This document shows positions 29,447-36,248 of a DNA stretch of 64,000 nt, one piece after another. The translations under genes and the position numbers were made by a program. This stretch comes from Parvibaculum sp039973015 (GTDB lineage: Bacteria; Pseudomonadota; Alphaproteobacteria; Parvibaculales; Parvibaculaceae), in the NCBI RefSeq assembly GCF_039973015.1, contig NZ_JBDWLT010000006.1, positions 1 to 64,000 of the forward strand, given 5' to 3'. Every line of letters begins with the position of its first letter. Position 1 is the stretch's first letter. The notes beneath the pieces were generated by a model, which was given only the letters and a program-made list of their open reading frames with translations, was not told the origin of the DNA and searched no databases.

Positions 29447-30094
29447 TCACTCCGCCGGGAACATGTGCCGGTAGGGTGCGGCTTCCTCGAAGACGCGGGC
29501 AAAGGATGGCCGCTTCATCAGCCGCTCGAAATAGGCGGCGAGGTTCCGGCGTTCGCCGAAGGGCACGATCCGGTCGGCATAATAGAGCGTGGGCGCGGCG
29601 GCGCAGTCCGCCATGCTGAAACTGCCGCCCGCCGCCCATTCGCGATCCGCCATCTGTCCGTCGATGAAACCGTAGGTCTGGGCGAGCTTCGCTTTCGCTT
29701 CTTCCACGCCCGCAGGGTCTTTGCGCTCCTCGGGCTTCAGCCGGTCGCTCACGACGCTGAACAAGTGCTGGTTCACATGGAGGTCGAAGAAGCGGTCCAT
29801 CAGGCGCACGGCCCGTGCGGCTTCCTTGTCCGCCGGTATTAGCGGCGCCGGGGCAGGGTGGCGGTCGTTCAGATATTCGATGATGACCGTCGCCTCCGGC
29901 ACGGTCTCGCCGCGGGCCTCGTCCACCAGCACCGGAAACTTCACCATCGGCCAGACCGCGCCGAGCCGTGCGCGGTCATCTTCGTTGCCGAGGTCGATGA
30001 ATTCGGGCGTGAAATCGACGCCGCTTTCGTAAAGCGCTACCAGCGCCTTCTGGCAGAAGTTCGAAAGCGGGTGGTAATAGAGCCTGAGTGTCAT
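29447..30094 (-). CDS. Glutathione S-transferase family protein
   Basis: Probably conjugates glutathione to electrophiles in the cytoplasm. The start at 30094 gives MTLRLYYHPLSNFCQKALVA and 215 residues, behind a GGAG site; the upstream extension is unlike the family. The thioredoxin-like N-domain has FPVLVDEARGETVPEATVIIEYL, the glutathione-binding cis-Pro and E-A/S motif. The helical C-domain has FSMADCAAAPTLYYADRI. It lies 40 bases behind the YciI-like gene, likely one transcript. The catalytic residue could be the Ser or Cys near residues 11-14. Confidence 0.9.
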   Translation of the reverse strand: MTLRLYYHPLSNFCQKALVALYESGVDFTPEFIDLGNEDDRARLGAVWPMVKFPVLVDEARGETVPEATVIIEYLNDRHPAPAPLIPADKEAARAVRLMDRFFDLHVNQHLFSVVSDRLKPEERKDPAGVEEAKAKLAQTYGFIDGQMADREWAAGGSFSMADCAAAPTLYYADRIVPFGERRNLAAYFERLMKRPSFARVFEEAAPYRHMFPAE

Positions 30095-30134
30095 GGATGT
30101 TTTCTCCGCTGTTTTGTTCCGCCCGCCCTTGAGG

Positions 30135-30467
30135 TCAGGAGGGCTGCATGAGGGGCCATACTTCGACAACGCCTTGTGCGACGGCGCAGGGTGTTCGTGA
30201 AACCATCTCCACGGCTTCAGCCAGATCGGCGGCTTCGATGATCGCAAAGCCCGCCACTGGCAGCGGCGACGTCATGAACGAACCATCCGCCGTTTCAACA
30301 TGTGAAGCATCGGGGTTGCGCACTTGCACAGGAGCACCCGCGATCCCCATCAATACGCCGTCTTGCTGCAGCTTCGCGTCGTGAGCGTGGGCTGCGTCCC
30401 GAATGGCGGGGGCGGTGCGGTCATACCCCTCTTGGTCGCCATATCCGATCGTCACGAATTTTGGCAT
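30135..30467 (-). CDS. YCII-related domain protein
   Basis: A small ferredoxin-like-fold protein of the YciI/DGPF group. The start at 30467 follows AAGGA and gives MPKFVTIGYGDQEGYDRT, 110 residues. The C-terminal half has GFAIIEAADLAEAVEMV and PCAVAQGVVEVWPL, typical of this family. The biochemical role is unknown; relatives have been linked to dehydrochlorination and to regulators. It is divergent from the HxlR gene and upstream of the GST gene. Confidence 0.85.
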   Translation of the reverse strand: MPKFVTIGYGDQEGYDRTAPAIRDAAHAHDAKLQQDGVLMGIAGAPVQVRNPDASHVETADGSFMTSPLPVAGFAIIEAADLAEAVEMVSRTPCAVAQGVVEVWPLMQPS

Positions 30468-30553
30468 GGCTCGGTTCCTTCGTGCTGTGGATGGCTGGGC
30501 TAAACGTGCTTTCCGTCCGCAATCACGAACAGGCAAATCTGATTGCGTTTCAC

Positions 30554-30598
30554 AACTGGTTGTATCCTGCATATACCGATGCGATAATGCAACCGGTT
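30554..30598. promoter_or_regulatory. Inverted repeat in the HxlR / YciI divergent promoter region
   Basis: AACTGGTTGTAT (30554-30565) and ATGCAACCGGTT (30587-30598) form an inverted repeat with two mismatches, centres about 33 bases apart. It lies between the two divergent starts (30467 and 30619), where an HxlR dimer would be expected to bind. Confidence 0.55.
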
Positions 30599-30618
30599 TT
30601 CGGAACGGGGAGAGGCGC

Positions 30619-31146
30619 ATGGACGAGAAGAGATCGGGCTGTCCGATCAACCTTGCGCTGGAGACGGTGGGCGACAAGTGGAGCCTCCTCGTCATCCGCG
30701 ACATGATCTTCGGCGGCAGGCGCCATTTCCGGGAGCTGTTGAATTCCGAAGAAGGTATTTCCTCGAACATCCTTGCCGACCGTCTGCGTACCCTCACCGA
30801 AGAAGATATCCTCAGCCGCGCGGACGACCCCTCCCACAAGCAGAAGGTGATCTACAGCCTCACCGAAAAGGGGATCGAGCTGCTGCCCGTCCTCGCCGCC
30901 ATGTCCGCCTGGGGCGTGAAATACCTGCCCGTCACGGAGGAGCTCGGCATTCGCGCGAAACTGCTTACCGAAGGCGGGCCGAAACTCGTTTCCCGTTTCA
31001 TGGACGAGCTGCGCGAGGAGCATCTGGGGATAAAGACGAAGCGCCGGCGTGGTCTCACTGCGCGTGAGGAGCTGCAAGCCGCCTATGAGGAGGTTGTGAC
31101 GCGGAAGGGGAGGCGAAGGAAAGCCGGGGACAAGTTTTCTGCATGA
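30619..31146 (+). CDS. HxlR-family transcriptional regulator
   Basis: A winged-helix regulator, often responding to electrophiles or quinones. The start at 30619 gives MDEKRSGCPINLALETVGDK and 175 residues, behind GGGGAGAGG. The N-terminal Cys in GCPI is the redox-sensitive position in several family members. The core has KWSLLVIRDMIFGGRRHFREL and ISSNILADRLRTL. The C-terminal ~60 residues are a basic extension. It is divergent from the YciI-GST pair, which it probably controls. Confidence 0.92.
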   Translation: MDEKRSGCPINLALETVGDKWSLLVIRDMIFGGRRHFRELLNSEEGISSNILADRLRTLTEEDILSRADDPSHKQKVIYSLTEKGIELLPVLAAMSAWGVKYLPVTEELGIRAKLLTEGGPKLVSRFMDELREEHLGIKTKRRRGLTAREELQAAYEEVVTRKGRRRKAGDKFSA

Positions 31147-31414
31147 CGCGCGCTTGGGTCGAGAGGCGGGCAGGCCTGTTCGCTTGTTCTTGTCCCCGCT
31201 TTTCCTCGTGCGCTACCCGGCGGGGACGGGGGGGGAGGGGATGTTTCGCTTGTCCCCGGTTTCGTCCGTAGGGGGAGGATAAGTCCTTCATTTATGACGT
31301 TTTCATGACGTTCGTGTGACGGTCGTTGATCCGGCGTGTGCGGATGAAGGCGCAAGTTCATGCCGCAAAAGGCGAATCCGGCTTGTCCCTGAATAATATC
31401 AGTCTACGGATGAT
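31147..31414. other. Gene-free region with direct repeats between hxlR-type gene and lipB
   Basis: This 268-base stretch separates two genes that both end here (convergent). It contains a G/C run near 31218-31240, a repeated CTTGTCCCCG (31189-31198 and 31249-31258; inverted copy at 31125-31134), and three 11-base tandem repeats at 31294-31326. Frames in it have no family likeness. See the repeat feature. Confidence 0.5.
31294..31326 (-). promoter_or_regulatory. Three tandem 11-base repeats, Pho-box-like
   Basis: The units are ATGACGTTTTC, ATGACGTTCGT and GTGACGGTCGT, head to tail. On the minus strand they read as GTCAC/GTCAT half sites spaced by 11, like the 7+4 pattern of PhoB-type boxes. 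On that strand they point at a segment without a gene. Confidence 0.45.
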
Positions 31415-32098
31415 TTATGCGGTGCCGCCGCCGAAGACTCCGGCAAATGTCCGCTTCAGGGCGAGGTCGACATCCGCCATTCCCGCGGTGAGGCCGAGAT
31501 CGGCGAGGCTGGTCACGCCGTGCTGGCTGATGCCGCAGGGGACGATGCCCGTAAAGTGATCGAGGTCGGGGTCGACATTCAGGCTAACGCCATGAAACGT
31601 CACCCATTTTCGGATGCGAACGCCGATGGCGGCGATCTTGTCTTCCGCCGTCATTCCCTTCTCCGGGCGGCGGACCCAGACGCCCACGCGGCCTTCGCGC
31701 AGTTCGCCGGTCACGTTGAACTCGGCCAGCGTGGCGATCAGCCAGCGTTCCAGGTCTTCCACATAGGCCCGCACATCCGGTTTCCGGCGCTTCAGGTTCA
31801 GCATCACATAGGCCACGCGCTGGCCGGGCCCGTGATAGGTGTATTGCCCGCCGCGGCCCGTCCTGAAGACGGGAAAGCGTTTGGGATCAATGAGATCGCG
31901 GGCATCGGCGCTCGTGCCTGCCGTGTAGAGCGGGGGGTGTTCGAGCAGCCAGACGAGTTCCGGCGCGGTGCCGTCCGCGATGGCGGCGGCCCGTTTTTCC
32001 ATTTCGGCCACAGCCTCGTCATAGGGTACGGGCGCGTCGGAGATGCGCCATTCCAGCGTCTCTGTGGCCTCTTCGGTCATCGTCTGCGGCTTAACCAT
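31415..32098 (-). CDS. lipB: Octanoyltransferase LipB
   Basis: Transfers octanoyl from acyl carrier protein to lipoyl domains of 2-oxoacid dehydrogenases, the first step of lipoate synthesis. It is 227 residues. Signatures are GRGGQYTYHGPGQ, the catalytic Lys in DKIAAIGVRIRKWVTFHG and the catalytic Cys in GIVPCGISQHGVTS. An ATG six codons in (32080) is an alternative start. lipA is not in the window. It is divergent from the FliN-like gene. Confidence 0.96.
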   Translation of the reverse strand: MVKPQTMTEEATETLEWRISDAPVPYDEAVAEMEKRAAAIADGTAPELVWLLEHPPLYTAGTSADARDLIDPKRFPVFRTGRGGQYTYHGPGQRVAYVMLNLKRRKPDVRAYVEDLERWLIATLAEFNVTGELREGRVGVWVRRPEKGMTAEDKIAAIGVRIRKWVTFHGVSLNVDPDLDHFTGIVPCGISQHGVTSLADLGLTAGMADVDLALKRTFAGVFGGGTA

Positions 32099-32160
32099 GA
32101 AGTAACTCTAGCATGCGATTTTGACTGACGTATCAGTGCTTTGGGCAATTGGGGTCGCTC

Positions 32161-32412
32161 GTGAATTCCGTCAACAGCGTCTATGTCGAACTCTCCGTGG
32201 TGCTTGGCAAGACCTCGCTCCCGATTCATCAGCTCCTGAAAATGGGGCGTGGTGCGGTGATCGAGCTTGGCACCAAGCAGGATGAGGAAATCTGGATACT
32301 CGCCAATAACGTGCCCATCGCGCGCGGCGAAATCGTCGTTCAAGGCGAGCGAGTAGCGGTTTCCATTACCTCTGTGCTCTCCACCTCGGAGTCCAGTTCG
32401 GCGCAAGGCTGA
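32161..32412 (+). CDS. FliN/SpoA-domain protein (flagellar motor switch type)
   Basis: FliN forms part of the C-ring that sets flagellar rotation. This protein is only 83 residues, essentially the SpoA domain alone: VELSVVLGKTSLPIHQLLKM, GAVIELG, VPIARGEIVV and RVAVSIT. I placed the start at the GTG at 32161; a TTG at 32149 would add four residues. No other flagellar gene is nearby, so it is an orphan; function in the flagellum is probable but not shown. A strong terminator follows. Confidence 0.82.
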   Translation: MNSVNSVYVELSVVLGKTSLPIHQLLKMGRGAVIELGTKQDEEIWILANNVPIARGEIVVQGERVAVSITSVLSTSESSSAQG

Positions 32413-32438
32413 ACTCAAAGACATTGAAAACCTGTGTG

Positions 32439-32465
32439 AAAGGGCCCTTTTCGGGCCCTTTTTGT
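32439..32465 (+). terminator. Intrinsic terminator after the FliN-like gene
   Basis: AAAGGGCCC (32439-32447) pairs with GGGCCCTTT (32453-32461) around TTTTC, followed by T bases. A textbook structure, and by its A/T flanks possibly bidirectional. Confidence 0.88.
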
Positions 32466-32525
32466 TATTCTGCATCATCTCAGTGTGAAAAATAATATTA
32501 TACGGACGATAGTTGAATTATAGGG

Positions 32526-32538
32526 CATAGTTGCTATG
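32526..32538. promoter_or_regulatory. Small palindrome in the siroheme/cysH promoter region
   Basis: CATAG-TTG-CTATG lies 36 bases before the start of the next gene in an AT-rich stretch (32485-32540) that also has TATTAT. It may be an operator for the sulfate-assimilation genes; the regulator is not known to me. Confidence 0.35.
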
Positions 32539-32573
32539 TCTAACGGGAAATCAGACGGCACCGGGAGGTGCGC

Positions 32574-33134
32574 ATGTTTCCGATCCTGCTCGATCTTGGT
32601 TCCCTCAAGGTGATTCTGGTCGGCGAGGGCGAGGCGGCCGGGAAGCGGCTGGCCGTTCTCGATGATGCCGGTGCGCCGGGGCTGGAGGTCTATTCCTCAG
32701 CGCCTTCCCCGGCTTTCTCGACGCAGGCGGGCAGTCGGCTCAAGGGTGCCCGGCCGTCCGAAGAAGCGCTGAAGTCTGCCGATATTGTCTTCCTGGCGGG
32801 GCTTGGCGATAGGGAAAGCGTTGCGCTGGCGGGCAAGGCCCGCGCTGCCGGGACGCTGGTGAATACCGAGGATGTGAAGCCGCTTTGCGATTTTCATGTG
32901 CCCTCGGTCGTCCGGCGCGGGGATCTGGTGATCTCCGTTTCGACGGGCGGCAAATCGCCGGGGCTCGCGCGGCGTCTCCGGCGATATCTCGAAGGTCTTT
33001 TCGGGCCCGAATGGGCAGGCCGGCTCGACGAACTCGGGCGACAGCGCCGGACCTGGCGATCGGAAGGGCATGAACTGGCGGAAATCGGCCAAAAAACCGA
33101 TGCCTATATCGAAGAGAAAGGCTGGCTCTCATGA
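32574..33134 (+). CDS. Precorrin-2 dehydrogenase / sirohydrochlorin ferrochelatase-type protein
   Basis: Oxidises precorrin-2 to sirohydrochlorin with NAD, on the way to siroheme, the cofactor of sulfite and nitrite reductases. It is 186 residues from the ATG at 32574, five bases after GGGAGG. A glycine-rich NAD loop (VILVGEGEAAGKRL) is at residues ~13-26, and CDFHVPSVVRRGDLVISVSTGGKSPGLA matches the CysG N-terminal module (split here as CDFHVPSVVRRGDLVISVST then GGKSPGLA). The methyltransferase half of CysG is absent. It overlaps cysH by four bases. Confidence 0.9.
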   Translation: MFPILLDLGSLKVILVGEGEAAGKRLAVLDDAGAPGLEVYSSAPSPAFSTQAGSRLKGARPSEEALKSADIVFLAGLGDRESVALAGKARAAGTLVNTEDVKPLCDFHVPSVVRRGDLVISVSTGGKSPGLARRLRRYLEGLFGPEWAGRLDELGRQRRTWRSEGHELAEIGQKTDAYIEEKGWLS

Positions 33135-33955
33135 CAGCTATCGATCTCAGAAAGCGGCCGGGCACAGCGGCCATGAGCGCGGACCGCGCGGCCGTCATGG
33201 ACGCGGCGACCGTCGTGTCGCCCGCTTTGCAGCGTATTCGCGACAGAAATACAGGCCTCGGCGGCATTGAGCTCCTCGAATCCGTCATCAAGACCGAATT
33301 TCCGGGCAAGATCGCCGTGGTTTCCTCTTTCGGTGCGGAATCCGCCGTGCTGCTTCACATGGTGGCGCAGGTCGATCCCGCGACGCCCGTGATCTTCCTC
33401 AATACCGGCAAGCTTTTCGGCGAGACGCTGCGTTATCGCGACCGTCTGCAGGACAGGCTCGGCCTGATGGACATTCGTTCTGTCGGGCCCCATCCGGGCG
33501 ATCTTGCGGTGAAGGATCCGAACGGCGGGCTTTGGAATGCCGATCCGGATGCCTGCTGCTTCATCCGCAAGGTGCTGCCGCTGGAGCGCGCGCTGGAGGG
33601 GTTCGATGCCTCGATTACGGGGCGCAAGCGCTTCCAGACGAGTGCACGTTCCGCCATGGAAGCTGTCGAGGAAGAGAAGGTCCGTGGCACAGGTGAGCCG
33701 GGCTCGGCCAACGGCACACGTTTCAAGGTCAATCCGCTCGCGGAATGGGGACAGGAAGACCTTGAGGCCTATCTGGATCAGCACAAGCTGCCGCGCCATC
33801 CGCTCGTGAAGGATAACTACCTTTCCATCGGTTGCATGCCTTGCACGGAGCGGGTTCCTGAAGGCGGTTCCTATCGCGACGGGCGTTGGGTCGGCAAGGA
33901 TAAGGACGAGTGCGGCATCCATCTTCCCAACAATATTGATGGTGATGGCATTTAA
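33131..33955 (+). CDS. cysH: Phosphoadenylyl/adenylyl-sulfate reductase
   Basis: Reduces activated sulfate (APS or PAPS) to sulfite. It is 274 residues. VVSSFGAESAVLLHM is the PP-loop-like phosphate site. DACCFIRK and IGCMPC give the CC...CxxC cysteines that hold a [4Fe-4S] cluster, which points to the APS-using form. The catalytic Cys is in DECGIHL near the C-terminus. ATGA overlap with the siroheme gene fits its need for sulfite reductase downstream. Confidence 0.94.
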   Translation: MTAIDLRKRPGTAAMSADRAAVMDAATVVSPALQRIRDRNTGLGGIELLESVIKTEFPGKIAVVSSFGAESAVLLHMVAQVDPATPVIFLNTGKLFGETLRYRDRLQDRLGLMDIRSVGPHPGDLAVKDPNGGLWNADPDACCFIRKVLPLERALEGFDASITGRKRFQTSARSAMEAVEEEKVRGTGEPGSANGTRFKVNPLAEWGQEDLEAYLDQHKLPRHPLVKDNYLSIGCMPCTERVPEGGSYRDGRWVGKDKDECGIHLPNNIDGDGI

Positions 33956-33979
33956 GCGCGCTTTCCTGCGATTTGCCGC

Positions 33980-34008
33980 TTGAGCAAGCGTCAGGGATTT
34001 GTTACATC
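33980..34008 (+). promoter_or_regulatory. Probable promoter of tRNA-Leu
   Basis: TTGAGC (33980-33985) and TACATC (34003-34008) are 17 bases apart, about 20 bases before the tRNA. Match to consensus is moderate. Confidence 0.4.
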
Positions 34009-34027
34009 CGCCCGGCTCACGAAACAT

Positions 34028-34114
34028 GCGGTCGTGGCGGAATTGGTAGACGCGCAGCGTTGAGGTCGCTGTGGGGTAACTCCCGTGGAAGTTCGAGTCT
34101 TCTCGACCGCACCA
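34028..34114 (+). tRNA. tRNA-Leu (anticodon GAG)
   Basis: An 87-base tRNA with encoded CCA. The acceptor stem is GCGGTCG (34028-34034) with CGACCGC (34104-34110), discriminator A. The anticodon stem CAGCG/CGCTG holds the loop TTGAGGT, anticodon GAG, reading CUC and CUU. A long variable arm (GTGGGGTAACTCCC region) and the TTCGAGTC T-loop confirm a class II leucine tRNA. Confidence 0.96.
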
Positions 34115-34125
34115 TCTGAGCTTTG

Positions 34126-34147
34126 AGGCTTCCGAAGGCCTGTTTTT
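34126..34147 (+). terminator. Probable terminator after tRNA-Leu
   Basis: AGGCTTC and GAAGGCCT form a stem with one bulge, followed by TGTTTTTCC and more T bases. Confidence 0.5.
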
Positions 34148-34293
34148 CCTTTTTAAGAGCCTTTGGCGGTTTCGGCCTTTCTGGCTATCTCTTCCCTGGA
34201 CGATCCGGCACGATTCTTAACTCTTGCGTACCCCTTGCGGAGCGCAAGATGATTGCTTCGTGCCTGCGTAGATGTCTCTGGGGAGGGGCCTAA

Positions 34294-35010
34294 GTGAACA
34301 AGCCACCATCGATTCTGTTTGTAGGGCATAGCCACGTCGTCTGCATTGCCGCGGCGGTCCGGAAAACAGGGGTGACCGATGTCGGCGTAATCAATCTCCT
34401 TGAAATCCCGGGCAAGGCGAAGCTGACGACACAAAAGCTTGCCGAGCAGATCATGCACATGTCGCCGATCCGGCGGCCTGATGCCCTCTGCCTGTGCATG
34501 AACGGCAATGATCACAACGCCTATGGCGTGACAGAAAACCCCATTCCCTTTTCGCTCGGTGACCGTGAGAAGGGCTGTATTCCCGAGATCGGCGAGGAAC
34601 GTCAGTTTATTTCGTACCGGGTTATGCGGGATATCTTCGAAAAGCCGCGCATGCGCAGACTGGTCAAACATGTCTTCGATGCGTTTCCGCAAGCGGCACG
34701 ATATTGGCTCTGTCCGCCTCCGCCGATTTGCGACTGGGCTTACATAACCTCCAATCCAATCGTGTTTAGCGACATGATCCAGTTTGGTCCTGCTCCGGAA
34801 TCATTGAAAAAGCAGCTCTATCGCATTCAGTGCGATGTTCTCAGGGACATGGCTCTGGAAGGAAGGGCTACTTTTATCGAGCCAGATTCACGTCTCGTTG
34901 AAGATGGATTTCTGCGGCCGCAATACTGCGCAGACCCCACTCACGGTAATTCTCTCTATGGCGAAGTCATGTTGAGCGCTGTGCGCGAAAGAGCGGGAGC
35001 GTTCGCGTGA
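34294..35010 (+). CDS. SGNH-hydrolase-like protein
   Basis: A 238-residue protein with weak but ordered likeness to SGNH/GDSL esterases: a block-I-like FVGHSHV (residues 9-15), a NGND motif at residues 70-73 and DPTHGN near the C-terminus, which would carry the Asp/His pair. The block-I serine sits in GHS rather than GDS. The start is a GTG behind GGGGAGGGG. It overlaps the next gene by four bases (GTGA). Base composition is less GC-rich than the surroundings. A role in acyl transfer on a surface glycan is inference. Confidence 0.65.
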   Translation: MNKPPSILFVGHSHVVCIAAAVRKTGVTDVGVINLLEIPGKAKLTTQKLAEQIMHMSPIRRPDALCLCMNGNDHNAYGVTENPIPFSLGDREKGCIPEIGEERQFISYRVMRDIFEKPRMRRLVKHVFDAFPQAARYWLCPPPPICDWAYITSNPIVFSDMIQFGPAPESLKKQLYRIQCDVLRDMALEGRATFIEPDSRLVEDGFLRPQYCADPTHGNSLYGEVMLSAVRERAGAFA

Positions 35011-36083
35011 AACATCCTTACATCGGCGTTCCCGGACATCAGATATGGCGCAATGAGCCGGGCATACATGACGGTTCTCTGTTGGACCCTGTCTTGGATG
35101 CGCCATTTCGAATCGGAAGAGACGATCGCATCGTGACAGCGGGAAGTTGTTTCGCCCAACACGTTGGACGGTCACTGCAGGAATCAGGCTTTACGCATCA
35201 TGTCACCGAAAAGGCGCATTCAATTATCCCCGAGGACATAGCGCGGAAACATAATTACGGCATGTTCGCAGCGCGCTACGGCAATATCTATACCGCCCGG
35301 CAATTGAAACAGCTTCTGCAGCGCGCGTATGGGGAGTTCGCGTCACTCGTGCAGGCCTGGGAGATCTCGGGCGAGGATGGGATCGTCGATCCATTTCGAC
35401 CCCGGATACAGCCGGGTGGCTTTCTCAGCGCAGCCGAGTTGGAGGCGGACCGCAGATATCATTTCCGCTGCGTGCGAAGAGCTGTTGAGGAGATGGACAT
35501 TTTTGTATTCACCCTTGGGTTGACGGAGGCTTGGGTGGATAGTCGCGATGGCGCCGTCTTCCCGCTTGCTCCCGGGGTGGATGGAGGTGTTTACGACGAG
35601 GGCGAGGTCGGTTTTGTCAACTTCAACGAGAACGAGACCTATGAAGATCTCAAGTTCGCTCTCAATTTCATTCGGTCAATCAATCCGGCGGTGAAGATCA
35701 TTCTCACCGTATCGCCTGTTCCATTGAATGCCACGTATGAGAACCGCCATGTTCTTGTTTCGACCGTCTGGTCGAAAGCTGTTCTCCGCATTGCTGCGGA
35801 GAGGGCGACAAGGGAGCTGGCCGACTGCGTCTATTTCCCGTCCTACGAGATTGTTACGAGCCCGCATGTACGCGGCCGCTACTTCGAGGAAGATTGCCGG
35901 GAAGTAACGATGGAAGGGGTTCGGCACGTTATGGACCTCTTTCTGAAGCACTACACCGAGGAAGGTGAAAGGATACTGGCCGCTTCCCGGGAGCCGATCG
36001 TTGACGAAGCCACCCGTTACGTTCAGGAGCTCCAGAGAAAAATCCAGATGTTTTGCGATGAGGCAATGATCGACAACGCCTGA
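35007..36083 (+). CDS. GSCFA-domain protein
   Basis: A 358-residue member of the GSCFA family, an SGNH-like group of unknown activity. The name-giving motif GSCFA is at residues 46-50 in RIVTAGSCFAQHVG. KHNYGMFAARYGNIYTARQL and FTLGLTEAWVD follow, then FNENETYEDLKFALNFIR and ILTVSPVPLNATY. The last ~40 residues look like a helical tail. It starts with GTG inside the stop of the SGNH-like gene, so the two are made together, just downstream of tRNA-Leu. Confidence 0.85.
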   Translation: MKHPYIGVPGHQIWRNEPGIHDGSLLDPVLDAPFRIGRDDRIVTAGSCFAQHVGRSLQESGFTHHVTEKAHSIIPEDIARKHNYGMFAARYGNIYTARQLKQLLQRAYGEFASLVQAWEISGEDGIVDPFRPRIQPGGFLSAAELEADRRYHFRCVRRAVEEMDIFVFTLGLTEAWVDSRDGAVFPLAPGVDGGVYDEGEVGFVNFNENETYEDLKFALNFIRSINPAVKIILTVSPVPLNATYENRHVLVSTVWSKAVLRIAAERATRELADCVYFPSYEIVTSPHVRGRYFEEDCREVTMEGVRHVMDLFLKHYTEEGERILAASREPIVDEATRYVQELQRKIQMFCDEAMIDNA

Positions 36084-36248
36084 AAGCCAATCTTCGGGCC
36101 GTCTTCATTTGTCAGGGCTTCAGGACGATCAGCTTTGGCGGCATTTTCGCGGTTTGCTGAGGTTTTTCATGCCGGACCGGCTAGTAGGCCGGGGGCAAAT
36201 AGCGCACACTCCCCGCAACTCGGACCCGCGATTCACAGGGAGTGATGC

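Noticed and set aside
36084..36248. Downstream attachment-site repeat for an island inserted at tRNA-Leu
   Set aside because: I could not find a copy of the tRNA 3' sequence between the GSCFA gene and mgtE, and there is no integrase gene.
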